From contig CAMWNI010000001.1 of the NCBI GenBank assembly GCA_947175545.1, positions 372,001-436,000 on the forward strand: a stretch of 64,000 nucleotides of DNA. Reading direction: 5' to 3'. The translations under genes were made by a program, and so were the position numbers. How positions within the stretch are numbered: position 1 is the stretch's first letter; every line of letters begins with the position of its first letter. Under the pieces are notes generated by a model, which ran no database searches, was not told the origin of the DNA, and was given only the letters and a program-made list of their open reading frames with translations. This stretch comes from an uncultured Porphyromonadaceae bacterium. GTDB taxonomy: Bacteria > Bacteroidota > Bacteroidia > Bacteroidales > Muribaculaceae. Shown here piece after piece: positions 1-7,916 of the stretch.

Positions 1-329
1 TTGACGGTGCGGCCGTCGTCATAGAGCAGGTCAATCATTCCGTTTGAGTGAACGACAAACAGAAATTTACCCTCTTTGGAGTACCAAATGTTGCTGACTT
101 GGTTGCTGTTGAGCCGGTGGCCGGTGTTGAACGCAATCAGTTCGTTGGTTTGTTTGTCCACTCCAATCAGTGACATGTTTGTCAGCATGTAGACATACTC
201 CGGCGTGTCAATCAGTTTTGTCGGATTGCCATAGCTTGGAAAGATTTCCCACATTCCGCTCTGCATCTGGGCGCGTACAGGCACTATCAGCATAAGGGCG
301 GCGAAGAGTGATATGATCAGTCGTTTCAT
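1..329 (-). CDS. PorZ-like beta-propeller secreted protein (partial, 3' end outside window)
   Basis: The reading frame starts at ATG 329 and is open to the window edge, so only about 109 N-terminal residues are visible. It begins with a clear signal peptide (MKRLIISLFAALMLIV, then PVRAQ). The mature part has propeller-like spacing, with 'VYMLTNMSLIGVDKQTNEL' followed by 'FVVHSNGMIDLLYDDG'. The latter resembles the 'YSNGNIDLI' blade motif of PorZ and two-component-regulator propellers, where PorZ is a surface component of the type IX secretion system. It lies 36 nt downstream of rdgB on the same strand and is probably cotranscribed with leuS and rdgB. The PorZ assignment is inference from a short fragment; another propeller protein is possible. 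Confidence 0.5.
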   Translation of the reverse strand, partial: MKRLIISLFAALMLIVPVRAQMQSGMWEIFPSYGNPTKLIDTPEYVYMLTNMSLIGVDKQTNELIAFNTGHRLNSNQVSNIWYSKEGKFLFVVHSNGMIDLLYDDGRTV

Positions 330-365
330 TTTTGTTATTGTCTATGAATTGCGTGTAGTAAGTTA

Positions 366-932
366 TTAAATCAGATTCATTAGGGCCGCCATTGCGCGTC
401 CGCGGTGAGATAAGGCGTTTTTCTCGTCGGCGGTCATCTCGGCAAACGAACGTCCGTTGCCCTCGTCGGGAATGAAAATCGGATCATAGCCGAATCCATC
501 CGTGCCGAGAGGTTCGGTTGCGATTTTGCCGTTGACAATGCCTTCGACGGTACGGATCTCTCCGTTGCGGATAATCGCAATGACTGTGCGGAAGCGCGCG
601 CGGCGGTTTTCCTGGCCTTCCATTTCGCGTAACAGGCGCGCCATGTTGGCTTCAGAGTCATGGCCCGGTCCGGCATAGCGCGCGGAGTACACTCCGGGCG
701 CTCCGCCGAGGACTTCGACCTCCAGGCCGGTATCGTCGGCAAAAACATCCAGACCGAATCGCTCGCTGACGTAACGGGCTTTCAGCTCCGCATTGCCCTC
801 AAGGGTGTCTGCGGTTTCCGGAATGTCGGCGTCACAGCCAATTTCGCTGAGCGATTTGATTTCAACTCCGTCGGTCAGCATTTGGCGCACCTCGCGGAGT
901 TTATGGGCGTTATTTGTCGCGAATACGAGCAT
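366..932 (-). CDS. rdgB: XTP/dITP pyrophosphatase (RdgB/HAM1 family)
   Basis: The 188-residue product hydrolyses non-canonical purine triphosphates (XTP, dITP, ITP) to monophosphates and keeps them out of DNA and RNA. Family motifs are all present: the N-terminal '[12 protein letters not shown]' nucleotide-binding segment, 'ADDTGLEV' with the catalytic Asp pair, '[12 protein letters not shown]', 'GFGYDPIF' and the C-terminal 'SHRGRA'. Length matches the family (about 190-200 residues). The start is ATG at 932, immediately before the conserved N-terminal strand. It follows leuS by 33 nt on the same strand and so is probably part of the leuS transcript. Confidence 0.95.
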   Translation of the reverse strand: MLVFATNNAHKLREVRQMLTDGVEIKSLSEIGCDADIPETADTLEGNAELKARYVSERFGLDVFADDTGLEVEVLGGAPGVYSARYAGPGHDSEANMARLLREMEGQENRRARFRTVIAIIRNGEIRTVEGIVNGKIATEPLGTDGFGYDPIFIPDEGNGRSFAEMTADEKNALSHRGRAMAALMNLI

Positions 933-965
933 ATCTTCTTTATTTTAACGCAGAGTGACTGACTT

Positions 966-3728
966 TTATTTTACTACGATATTCACAATTTTTCCGGGAA
1001 CGAAGATTGTCTTGACAACCTGCTTGCCCTCGAGCCATTTTGCGGCACCCTCGGCGTTCATCGCGGCTGCAATTACGTCGTCTTTGCCCATTGAGGCGGG
1101 AAGGGTCAGATTGAAGCGCATCTTGCCGTTGAAGCTGACGGGATAGGTTACCTCGTTCTCAACCAGATGTGCGGGGTCGTACGTCGGCCAGTGAGCGTCG
1201 CAGACGGTCGTTTCGTGGCTGAGGGCGGAATGCCAGAGTTCTTCGGCAATGTGAGGTGCAAACGGCGCAAGCAGAATTGCCAGCGGCTCCAGAATGGTGC
1301 GGCTCTGACATTTCTGGGCTGTCAGCTCGTTGACGCAAATCATAAAGGCGGCAACCGACGTATTGTAGCTGAACTGCTCTATGTCGGCTGTGACCTTCTT
1401 AATCAGCGTGTGAAGAGTTTTAAGCGACGCAGCGCTCGGTTCGCTGTTGTCAACTCCTCCTTCGTAAAGTTTCCAGAGTTTTTTCAAGAAGCGGTTCACG
1501 CCGTCGATGCCGTTGGTGTCCCAGGGCTTCGACTGTTCGAGCGGGCCGAGGAACATTTCATAGAGTCGCAGCGTGTCAGCGCCGTAGCGGTCCACGATGT
1601 CATCAGGGTTCACTACGTTGAACATAGACTTCGACATCTTCTCAACGGCCCAGCCGCAGACGTATTTTCCGTCTTCAAGAACGAACTCGGCATTGTTGAA
1701 CTCCGGACGCCATGCACGGAATTTCTCCGTGTCCAGAATGTCGTTGTTGACAATGTTGACGTCTACGTGAATCGGTGTCACGTCGTACTGGTTCTTCAGT
1801 CCGGCGCTGACAAAGGTGTTCGTGTCTTTGATGCGGTAGGCGAAATTGCTTCGGCCTTGAATCATGCCCTGATTAATGAGCTTGCGGAACGGCTCGTCCT
1901 CAACAACCTTGCCGAGGTCGAAGAGGAACTTATTCCAGAAACGGGAATAGATCAAATGGCCGGTGGCATGTTCCGTGCCGCCTATATAGAGGTCTACGTT
2001 GCGCCAGTAGCTGTTGGCTTCGGGGCTTACGAGGGCGTTGTCATTGTGCGGGTCCATGTAGCGCAGATAGTAGGCGCTTGAACCGGCAAAGCCGGGCATC
2101 GTGTTAAGTTCCAGGGGGTAACCGTCGGCCGTCTGCCAGTTTTTCGCACGGCCCAGAGGCGGCTCGCCTTTCTCCGTGGGCAGATACTGGTCAATCTCCG
2201 GCAGTTGCAGCGGAAGTTCGCTCTCAGGGAGCATGTGCGGGATGCCTTCCTTATAATATACAGGGAACGGTTCGCCCCAGTAACGCTGACGGCTGAAAAT
2301 CGCGTCGCGCAGGCGGAAGTTGACTTTCACCTTGCCAATGCCGTTCTCGCTGATAAACTGCTTTGTGCGGGCAATCGCGTCCTTGACCTCAAGGCCGTTG
2401 AGGTCAAGAATGGGGCCACATGAGTTAATCATTTTGCCGCTCTTGGCGTCGAAACTCTGCTCGCTGACGTCCGCACCCTCAATAAGGGGTATAATCGGCA
2501 GGTCGAATTTCTTGGCGAAAGCATAGTCGCGGCTGTCGTGGGCCGGAACAGCCATGATGGCGCCCGTGCCGTAGCCGGCCAGCACATAGTCGCTGACCCA
2601 TATAGGAATTTCCTTGCCTGTAAGCGGATTGACGGCATATGAGCCGGTGAAAACGCCGGTGACTTTCTTGTCAATCATGCGTTCGCGTTCCGTTTTGTGC
2701 TTGACCTCGTTCAGGTAAGCTTCGACGGCCTCTTTCTGTTCCGGAGTCGTGACCTGGGAGACGTAGGCGCTTTCGGGAGCGAGAACCATGAACGTCACGC
2801 CGAAAATCGTGTCGGCACGCGTCGTGAAAATTTCAAGTTCGAGGTCTTGGCCGGCAACTTTAAAGCGCATCTCTGCACCCTCGCTGCGTCCAATCCAGTT
2901 GCGTTGAGTCTCCTTCAGGGAGTCGGTCCAGTCAATTTTCTCCAGACCGTCAAGCAGGCGCTGAGCGTAAGCACTCACGCGCAGACACCACTGATACATC
3001 AGCTTCTGCTCCACCGGATAGCCTCCGCGGAGGCTCAGACCCTCGCAGACTTCATCGTTGGCCAGCACAGTGCCGAGTTTCGGACACCAGTTGACCATCG
3101 TGTGGCCCAGGTAGGCAATGCGCCAGTTCATCAGCGCGTCGCTCTTTTCCTTGTCGGTCAAGGCTTGCCACTCCTCGGCTGTGAACTCAAGCTCTTTGCC
3201 GCCGACGGCCGTCAGGTTCTCGGTCCCGTGCGCCTCGAGATGAGCAATCAGTTTCTCAATCGGTTCGGCCTTGTCGGTCGATTTGTCATAATAGTGCTTG
3301 AACATTTGCTGGAATGCCCACTGAGTCCACTTGTAGAACTCCGGATCGCAGGTCTTGATCTCGCGGTTCCAGTCATAGCAGAATCCAATCTTGTCAAGCT
3401 GCGAGCGATAACGGGCAATGTTCTCCGTAGTGGTTTTTTCCGGGTGCTGGCCCGTCTGGATTGCATACTGTTCGGCCGGCAGTCCATAAGCATCATAGCC
3501 CATCGGGTGCAGAACGTTGAAGCCCTGCAGGCGCTTGTAGCGGGCATAAATATCGCTTGCGATGTAACCTAACGGATGGCCCACGTGCAGTCCCGCTCCG
3601 GAGGGGTAGGGGAACATGTCAAGCACATAAAACTTCGGGCGCGAGGGGTCTGCCTCAACCTTATATACTTCGCGCTCCTTCCAGTATTGCTGCCAGCGCG
3701 ATTCAATTTCTCTGTGATTATATTCCAT
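966..3728 (-). CDS. leuS: leucyl-tRNA synthetase
   Basis: This class Ia aminoacyl-tRNA synthetase charges tRNA-Leu. The protein has 920 residues from ATG 3728. The HIGH-type motif 'HVGH' is at residues 48-51 in '[16 protein letters not shown]'. The CP1 editing domain is present (TTRADTIFG and the '[14 protein letters not shown]' stretch). The 'KMSKS' loop is near residue 695, followed by the anticodon-binding helices and the C-terminal domain. It is longer than the E. coli enzyme (860), with extra sequence near residues 145-215 and before KMSKS, which I believe is normal for Bacteroidota. A more upstream TTG start at 3764 is rejected because it lies inside the -7 promoter box. rdgB and the PorZ-like gene follow closely. 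Confidence 0.98.
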   Translation of the reverse strand: MEYNHREIESRWQQYWKEREVYKVEADPSRPKFYVLDMFPYPSGAGLHVGHPLGYIASDIYARYKRLQGFNVLHPMGYDAYGLPAEQYAIQTGQHPEKTTTENIARYRSQLDKIGFCYDWNREIKTCDPEFYKWTQWAFQQMFKHYYDKSTDKAEPIEKLIAHLEAHGTENLTAVGGKELEFTAEEWQALTDKEKSDALMNWRIAYLGHTMVNWCPKLGTVLANDEVCEGLSLRGGYPVEQKLMYQWCLRVSAYAQRLLDGLEKIDWTDSLKETQRNWIGRSEGAEMRFKVAGQDLELEIFTTRADTIFGVTFMVLAPESAYVSQVTTPEQKEAVEAYLNEVKHKTERERMIDKKVTGVFTGSYAVNPLTGKEIPIWVSDYVLAGYGTGAIMAVPAHDSRDYAFAKKFDLPIIPLIEGADVSEQSFDAKSGKMINSCGPILDLNGLEVKDAIARTKQFISENGIGKVKVNFRLRDAIFSRQRYWGEPFPVYYKEGIPHMLPESELPLQLPEIDQYLPTEKGEPPLGRAKNWQTADGYPLELNTMPGFAGSSAYYLRYMDPHNDNALVSPEANSYWRNVDLYIGGTEHATGHLIYSRFWNKFLFDLGKVVEDEPFRKLINQGMIQGRSNFAYRIKDTNTFVSAGLKNQYDVTPIHVDVNIVNNDILDTEKFRAWRPEFNNAEFVLEDGKYVCGWAVEKMSKSMFNVVNPDDIVDRYGADTLRLYEMFLGPLEQSKPWDTNGIDGVNRFLKKLWKLYEGGVDNSEPSAASLKTLHTLIKKVTADIEQFSYNTSVAAFMICVNELTAQKCQSRTILEPLAILLAPFAPHIAEELWHSALSHETTVCDAHWPTYDPAHLVENEVTYPVSFNGKMRFNLTLPASMGKDDVIAAAMNAEGAAKWLEGKQVVKTIFVPGKIVNIVVK

Positions 3729-3761
3729 GTGATTCAATCGGTTTGTTTCTTTTTCAATCCG

Positions 3762-3769
3762 CAAATTTA
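3762..3769 (-). promoter_or_regulatory. leuS promoter, -7 box
   Basis: On the minus strand the sequence reads TAAATTTG, a perfect match to the Bacteroidota -7 consensus TAnnTTTG, 33 nt before the leuS ATG. It lies directly against the T-run of the upstream terminator (3771-3829), so one operon ends where the next promoter begins. Confidence 0.7.
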
Positions 3770-3770
3770 C

Positions 3771-3829
3771 AAAAAAAACTTCAAACGCCCAACCTTCGGT
3801 TGGTTGGCCAAGCTGAAGGGTGGGCGTTT
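3771..3829 (-). terminator. rho-independent terminator of the deaminase-ctpA-cyclo-ligase operon
   Basis: The arms are at 3783-3797 and 3815-3829. They form a 15-bp stem with one mismatch and a 17-nt loop. Read on the minus strand the stem is followed two bases later by a run of eight T (3771-3778). It begins about 28 nt past the stop of the cyclo-ligase gene, which transcribes towards it. The T-run abuts the leuS -7 box. Confidence 0.75.
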
Positions 3830-3857
3830 CCGGAACGAGGTCTTATTGCAAGATGTA

Positions 3858-4445
3858 TTAGCGTTGGTATCCGTGTTCCTTATATCTTCCGTGTTCTGAT
3901 TGGCGCGTCACTAAGCGATGGCTCTCCGTTATGACAATGTGGACGGGGGTGTCGTGTGGCTCGACGGGGAGTTCGTCAAGCAACTGAAAGTCATAGGCCA
4001 CGCCGACGGTAGTGGCCTTCGTCGTGGCCAACAGACGGTCATAGAAGCCTTTGCCGCGGCCCAGGCGGTTGCCTTTGCGGTCAAGGGCAACCGCAGGAAC
4101 GATGATCAGTTCCATTTCCTCGGGGTTGACCGGCGTGCCTTCCGTCGGTTCCTCAATACGGAAGGCGCCCGGGCGCAGCGACGCACGCTCGTAGGGGAGC
4201 AGTTCAAGGTCGGCGCCGTTGACCCGTGGCAGGAAAAATTGTTTGCGAGAGTGCCATTTGTCAAGAAATTCGAGGGTTGACAGCTCGTCTGGCAGAGAGT
4301 GGTACATCAGAATCCGATTGGCCATCATGAACGCTGCGGTGCATTCGAGTGCGGAGAAAACGGCGCGTGCGGCATTGCTGCGTTCGCTTTCGGTTACGAG
4401 TTGTTTGCGGTTGCGTATTTTCCTGCGAATTTCCTGTTTGTCCAC
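3858..4445 (-). CDS. 5-formyltetrahydrofolate cyclo-ligase family protein
   Basis: The 195-residue product matches the 5-FTHF cyclo-ligase (MTHFS/YgfA) family, which converts 5-formyl-THF to 5,10-methenyl-THF using ATP. The N-terminal basic helix 'KQEIRRKIRNRKQL', the central 'LPRVNG' and 'LIIVPAVALDRKGNRLGRGKGFYDR' segments and the late 'ELPVEPHDTPVHIVITE' are typical. The last two include the Gly-rich 'GRGKGFYDR' nucleotide/folate loop. Translation must start at the GTG at 4445 to keep the conserved first helix. This means the first 52 nt overlap the 3' end of ctpA in another frame. It is the last gene of the operon and is followed by a strong terminator. Confidence 0.9.
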   Translation of the reverse strand: MDKQEIRRKIRNRKQLVTESERSNAARAVFSALECTAAFMMANRILMYHSLPDELSTLEFLDKWHSRKQFFLPRVNGADLELLPYERASLRPGAFRIEEPTEGTPVNPEEMELIIVPAVALDRKGNRLGRGKGFYDRLLATTKATTVGVAYDFQLLDELPVEPHDTPVHIVITESHRLVTRQSEHGRYKEHGYQR

Positions 4446-6046
4446 TGCGATTTGTTTTTTAGTGATTCAATGGCCCGTAAGACGACCTTATCGCGTGTGT
4501 TGGCTATTTCATAGTATGCAGCGGTGCCGAGTGCGTCACGCGCAATCAGGGCTTTCAGCTGATTAACCAGCAGGGGGCGGGAGTTGTTGATATAGTACCA
4601 TCTGGCCGGCACGCCGTTTTTGGCGGCAAACTGCACAAAGTCACCAAGAAGGGAGCCGTCGGACGGAAGCATTGCGATTACCTCGTCGGCCGATTCGGCA
4701 TTGTCGAACAGTTGGCGGTGCTGGTCGGCATACTCGAATGAGAACCGGTGGAGCAAACCGGCATTGAAAACCTGGTTCACATAAGAATTTATGTTGGCCG
4801 TATCGGTTGGTACGAAGATGTCCGGCATGATTCCGCCGCCGCCATAGACCTCGCGTCCTGCCGCTGTGTGGAACAGCAGGCTTTGGTCCGGCTTGACCGA
4901 ATCGGCGCTGAATGCTTCGCCTGACAGATAGCGGTCATAGATTTCGAGCTGATAATTGTTGACGTCGCCCTTTGTAAACGGCTTCTGGATGCAGCGGCCC
5001 GAGGGGGTATAGTAGCGGGCGGTGGTCACTCTGATGGCCGAGCCGTCGCTAAGGTCATGCTGCTTCTGCACGAGTCCTTTGCCGAACGAGCGCCGGCCGA
5101 CTATGGTGGCGCGGTCATTGTCCTGCATGGCGCTGGCCACGATTTCCGATGCGGAAGCCGAAAATTCGTCAAGCAATATGGTGAGTTTCGCGCCTTTGAA
5201 CGAACCGGTTCCGTCGGCAAGCACGCGGCTTTCCAGTTCTCCGTTGCGTCCTCGGGTGCTGACAATCTCCTCGCCTGTGCCGAGAAACTCGTTTGCCATG
5301 CGTATTGCCACGTCCAGATATCCTCCTGAGTTCCCGCGCAGATCAAGAATGTAGCTTTTGGCTCCGTCGGCACGCAGCATCATCATTTCCGTGAAGAACT
5401 CGCGAAAGGTGTTTCTTCCGAACTTGTTGACTTTGATATAGCCGATTTCCGGCTCAATCATGTAAGAGGCGTCAATTGACGTAACCGGGATGTCGCCGCG
5501 CGTAACCGTATAGGTCAGCGGCGCTTCCGATCCCGTGCGCTTGATTGCGAGCTTGACGGTCGAGTCCTTTGGCCCGCGCAGCATTTTCAGTATGCTGTCG
5601 TTTTTCATCTTCACCCCGGCCACTGTTGAGTCGTTGACCTTGATGATGCGGTCTCCGGCGCGCAGCCCGATTTTCTCGCTTGGTCCACCCGAAATGACTT
5701 CCAGAACCGTAATTGTGTCGTTCATCATCTGAAACTGGATGCCAATGCCGCTGAATGACCCCTCAAGTTCCGAGTTGACCTCGTCGAAGTCTTTAGCCGG
5801 AATGTAGGCTGTGTGGGGGTCCAGGTTGGCAAGGATGGAAGGGATTGACTCGTCAAGCAGCGAGTCAAGGTTGACCGCATCGACATAGTCCGTCTCTATC
5901 AGGTCGAGAATCTCACTTATCTTTTGCGCGCCCGCGTTCTTTATTATATGGCGGCCCGGCAGGTGGTTGCCGAGAATAAGTCCGATAATCAGCGCGCCGA
6001 TAATCATCAGCGGTACTCCGACGTGCGGAAATTTAACTTTCTTCAT
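4394..6046 (-). CDS. carboxy-terminal processing protease (S41 family, CtpA/Prc-like)
   Basis: This 550-residue periplasmic serine protease is anchored by one N-terminal membrane segment (VPLMIIGALIIGLILG). A PDZ domain follows at about residues 85-175 ('FSGIGIQFQMMND' to 'GDRIIKVNDSTVAG'). The S41 core has the substrate-pocket 'LRGNSGGYLDVAI', the catalytic Ser near 298 in 'SASASEIVASAM' and the general-base Lys near 323 in 'RRSFGKGLVQ'. The family trims C-termini of periplasmic substrates and in other bacteria acts in envelope maintenance. The ATG overlaps the stop of the deaminase gene (ATGA). Its 3' end runs 52 nt into the cyclo-ligase gene. Confidence 0.93.
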   Translation of the reverse strand: MKKVKFPHVGVPLMIIGALIIGLILGNHLPGRHIIKNAGAQKISEILDLIETDYVDAVNLDSLLDESIPSILANLDPHTAYIPAKDFDEVNSELEGSFSGIGIQFQMMNDTITVLEVISGGPSEKIGLRAGDRIIKVNDSTVAGVKMKNDSILKMLRGPKDSTVKLAIKRTGSEAPLTYTVTRGDIPVTSIDASYMIEPEIGYIKVNKFGRNTFREFFTEMMMLRADGAKSYILDLRGNSGGYLDVAIRMANEFLGTGEEIVSTRGRNGELESRVLADGTGSFKGAKLTILLDEFSASASEIVASAMQDNDRATIVGRRSFGKGLVQKQHDLSDGSAIRVTTARYYTPSGRCIQKPFTKGDVNNYQLEIYDRYLSGEAFSADSVKPDQSLLFHTAAGREVYGGGGIMPDIFVPTDTANINSYVNQVFNAGLLHRFSFEYADQHRQLFDNAESADEVIAMLPSDGSLLGDFVQFAAKNGVPARWYYINNSRPLLVNQLKALIARDALGTAAYYEIANTRDKVVLRAIESLKNKSQWTNRKFAGKYATANNS

Positions 6047-6480
6047 TTCAGGTTTTCAATCAGGGTTACTTCAACTCCGGCGCGTTGCAGAAGGTCAATT
6101 CCGTCCGTCAGTCTGTAGACTTCGTTGTAGACAACGCGTCGGATTCCGGACTGGATTATCAGTTTTGCACATTCCATGCAGGGAGATGCAGTCACATAGA
6201 GCGTCGAGCCTTGTGACGAGTTGTTGCTCCTGGCCACTTTCGTGATTGCGTTTGCTTCCGCGTGGAGAACATAGGTTTTCGTGTTGCCCGTCTCATCCTC
6301 ACAGATGTTCTCAAAGCCCGACGGAGTTCCGTTGAAACCGTCGGAAATTATCATAGAGTCGCGTACGATGATTGCGCCAACCTTACGGCGTGTGCAATAT
6401 GAGTTTTCGGCCCAGATTCTGGCCATGCGTAAATAACGCTTGTCAAGTGTCAATTGTTTTTGGTCTGACGAATGTTCCAT
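6043..6480 (-). CDS. dCMP deaminase / ComEB-type zinc deaminase
   Basis: This 145-residue zinc-dependent deaminase of the dCMP/cytidine deaminase superfamily makes dUMP for thymidylate synthesis. The zinc site is complete: 'HAEANAI' supplies the His ligand and catalytic Glu, and 'SPCMECAKLI' supplies the two Cys ligands. 'CTRRKVGAIIV' and 'GFNGTPSGFENICED' are the usual substrate-loop segments of dCMP deaminases. ATG 6480 is chosen because the region further upstream contains the promoter (-7 box at 6512-6519). First gene of a three-gene operon with ctpA and the cyclo-ligase. Confidence 0.92.
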   Translation of the reverse strand: MEHSSDQKQLTLDKRYLRMARIWAENSYCTRRKVGAIIVRDSMIISDGFNGTPSGFENICEDETGNTKTYVLHAEANAITKVARSNNSSQGSTLYVTASPCMECAKLIIQSGIRRVVYNEVYRLTDGIDLLQRAGVEVTLIENLK

Positions 6481-6511
6481 GGATAGGCGTTTTTCGCTGT
6501 TTATTGTGTGG

Positions 6512-6542
6512 CAAAGATAGTCAAAAGGCACGAATAACAAAA
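6512..6542 (-). promoter_or_regulatory. promoter of the deaminase-ctpA-cyclo-ligase operon
   Basis: On the minus strand TTTTG (6542-6538) is followed after 18 nt by TATCTTTG (6519-6512). This fits the -33 TTTG and -7 TAnnTTTG arrangement of Bacteroidota sigma-AB promoters. The leader to ATG 6480 would be about 28 nt. Confidence 0.65.
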
Positions 6543-6858
6543 TTTAACACAAATTAAGTAATGATTTTGTAACATGGGGATGTCTCTGTGTATCAGCATT
6601 ATGTGAGCCAATGTGTTGTTTGGTGTAACATATTGAGACGTGAAATGTAACAAGTTTGAATTCTTGGTATATTCACGTAATCAATTGGAATACAGTATTT
6701 ATATGTTACAATTCGCATACATTTTATAATTTAACCAAAAATATTTGCTGATTTTTTTGGAATTCAAAAAAGTTTGTATATTTGCGGCGTCAAATGACAT
6801 TGATTTGAAACAAGATTGTAACAAAGCTCGACTGAAAACAACTTAAAATTTCAACATT
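6541..6858 (+). other. AT-rich upstream region of sigma-factor gene with five TGTAACA sites
   Basis: This roughly 318-nt region holds no credible gene. Within it the heptamer TGTAACA occurs at 6568, 6624, 6646 and 6817, and its reverse complement TGTTACA at 6714. The 6624 and 6646 copies are 22 nt apart, about two helical turns. The last copy lies in the predicted 5' leader of the sigma-factor mRNA. Such recurrence suggests operator sites for a DNA-binding regulator; that function is inferred, not shown. Confidence 0.4.
6756..6784 (+). promoter_or_regulatory. sigma-factor gene promoter
   Basis: TTTG at 6756-6759, a 17-nt spacer and TATATTTG at 6777-6784 form a good Bacteroidota promoter. The leader to ATG 6859 would be roughly 70 nt and contains one TGTAACA copy. 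Confidence 0.65.
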
Positions 6859-7365
6859 ATGGCAAACTCAGCAGTACAGACCCAGCTCATGGAACTTCAA
6901 AGCAATCTTTTTAACTTTGCTTATATGCTTACCGCAAACCGTGACGACGCTTACGATCTTCTCCAGGACACCACTCTCAAGGTGCTTGACAACGAAGAGA
7001 AGTTCTCCGAAAACGTAAACTTCAAGGGTTGGGTGTTCACAATCATGCGTAACATCTTCATTAACAACTACCGTCGCGTGGTTCGCAACGCAACCGTAAT
7101 TGACCAGACCGAAGACCTTTACCACCTCAACGCTTCGCAGGATTCCGGCATTGACTCTGTCGAAGGTTCTTACAGCGCTGGCGAGATCATGGCCGCCATC
7201 AACTCCTTCAGCGATGAATACCGCATTCCCTTCTCGATGCACGTTGAAGGCTATAAATATAACGAAATTGCTGAAAAAATGCACCTGCCCCTTGGAACCA
7301 TAAAGAGCCGCATTTTCTTTGCGCGTCAGAAGCTCCAGGAAATGTTGGCCGACTACCGTTGCTGA
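6859..7365 (+). CDS. ECF-type RNA polymerase sigma factor, no adjacent anti-sigma gene
   Basis: The 168-residue product has the two-domain layout of group 4 (ECF) sigma factors. Sigma region 2 is at about residues 15-80, with 'DDAYDLLQDTTLKVL' and 'FKGWVFTIMRNIFINNYRR' as the -10-recognition helices. Sigma region 4 is at about 115-160, with the helix-turn-helix 'YNEIAEKMHLPLGTIKSRIFFARQKL'. Bacteroidota ECF factors commonly pair with a FecR-type anti-sigma gene; none is present on either side. Codon choice is strongly biased towards CGT, AAC, GAC, TTC and AAG, as in highly expressed genes, unlike many regulators. The transcript probably ends at the hairpin near 7564-7610. The regulon cannot be read from sequence. 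Confidence 0.88.
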   Translation: MANSAVQTQLMELQSNLFNFAYMLTANRDDAYDLLQDTTLKVLDNEEKFSENVNFKGWVFTIMRNIFINNYRRVVRNATVIDQTEDLYHLNASQDSGIDSVEGSYSAGEIMAAINSFSDEYRIPFSMHVEGYKYNEIAEKMHLPLGTIKSRIFFARQKLQEMLADYRC

Positions 7366-7635
7366 AACTGGGCGCAGTGTGGATTCAGAGTCTGATTTAC
7401 CATAAAGTATATATTGCGTCCCCTTCTCTTTTTTAAGCGGGGTGCAAGTCTCTCATCTCCTTCTCTGCTCGCCTCTCTCTTTACCTAAAGCTTCAGCTGA
7501 ATAATACCCGAAGCACACACATGCTCTCTCGAAAGAGCGAAAAAGTTATTCCGCGATGACGAGGCGGCGGCTATACCCTGAAATCCGGGATATGGCTGCC
7601 GCTTGTCTTTATATAGTCTGTCTCCGACTGATTTT
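7366..7635 (+). other. 3' region of sigma-factor gene, no gene seen
   Basis: The stretch between the sigma-factor stop and the next promoter contains only a weak C4/G4 hairpin around 7419-7443 and the strong hairpin described at 7564-7610. Short open frames on both strands have no recognisable product. Confidence 0.5.
7564..7610 (+). terminator. terminator-like hairpin after the sigma-factor gene
   Basis: The arms 7564-7578 and 7587-7602 pair over about 15 bp with two G-T wobbles and one bulge, around an 8-nt loop. A T-rich tail (TTGTCTTT) follows. It lies about 200 nt after the sigma-factor stop and about 26 nt before the -33 element of the next promoter. Confidence 0.6.
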
Positions 7636-7667
7636 TTTGGACATAAACGAAAAAAAATGTATATTTG
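7636..7667 (+). promoter_or_regulatory. promoter of the large secreted protein gene
   Basis: TTTG at 7636-7639, a 20-nt spacer and TATATTTG at 7660-7667 match the Bacteroidota consensus. The transcription start would be near 7672, giving an unusually long leader of about 245 nt before ATG 7917. Confidence 0.65.
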
Positions 7668-7916
7668 CACACAATAAAAAACATTGAAATCTAATTTCAA
7701 AATAAGGTAAGTGATTAAGAATCAGATAATTACCCCCCCCCGTCATTTATGATGACTTTCTGCGCTTGGACGAGCGTGGAACTTCTCATATAACCTTTTT
7801 TCAAAACACATTTCGATTACAACTGAGAGACGTGCAGGCCATTGGCCTGGGCGCGTTTCGTCATGTCCATACCTGAAAATCTAATCCACAAAACAAAATA
7901 AACCAATTTTACTGAA
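7668..7916 (+). other. long 5' leader of the secreted-protein mRNA
   Basis: This leader contains AATTA followed by nine C (C-run 7733-7741), a short hairpin ATCAT/ATGAT-like element just after it, and a near-perfect palindrome around 7831-7845 (arms CAGGCCA and TGGCCTG). No riboswitch class is recognised. The AATTA-C-run resembles the G/C-tract repeats at 51430 and 51606 but is in a different context. Confidence 0.35.

Noticed and set aside
1167-2081. 304-residue open frame opposite leuS
   Set aside because: It lies wholly inside a clearly conserved gene on the other strand and has no domain or start context; it arises from GC-rich wobble positions.
3729-3764. Longer leuS start at TTG 3764
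   Set aside because: The TTG lies within the predicted -7 box; homology begins at the ATG at 3728.
7485-7700. 71-residue minus-strand frame between the sigma factor and the secreted protein
   Set aside because: It covers a terminator and a promoter of the opposite strand and shows no domain.
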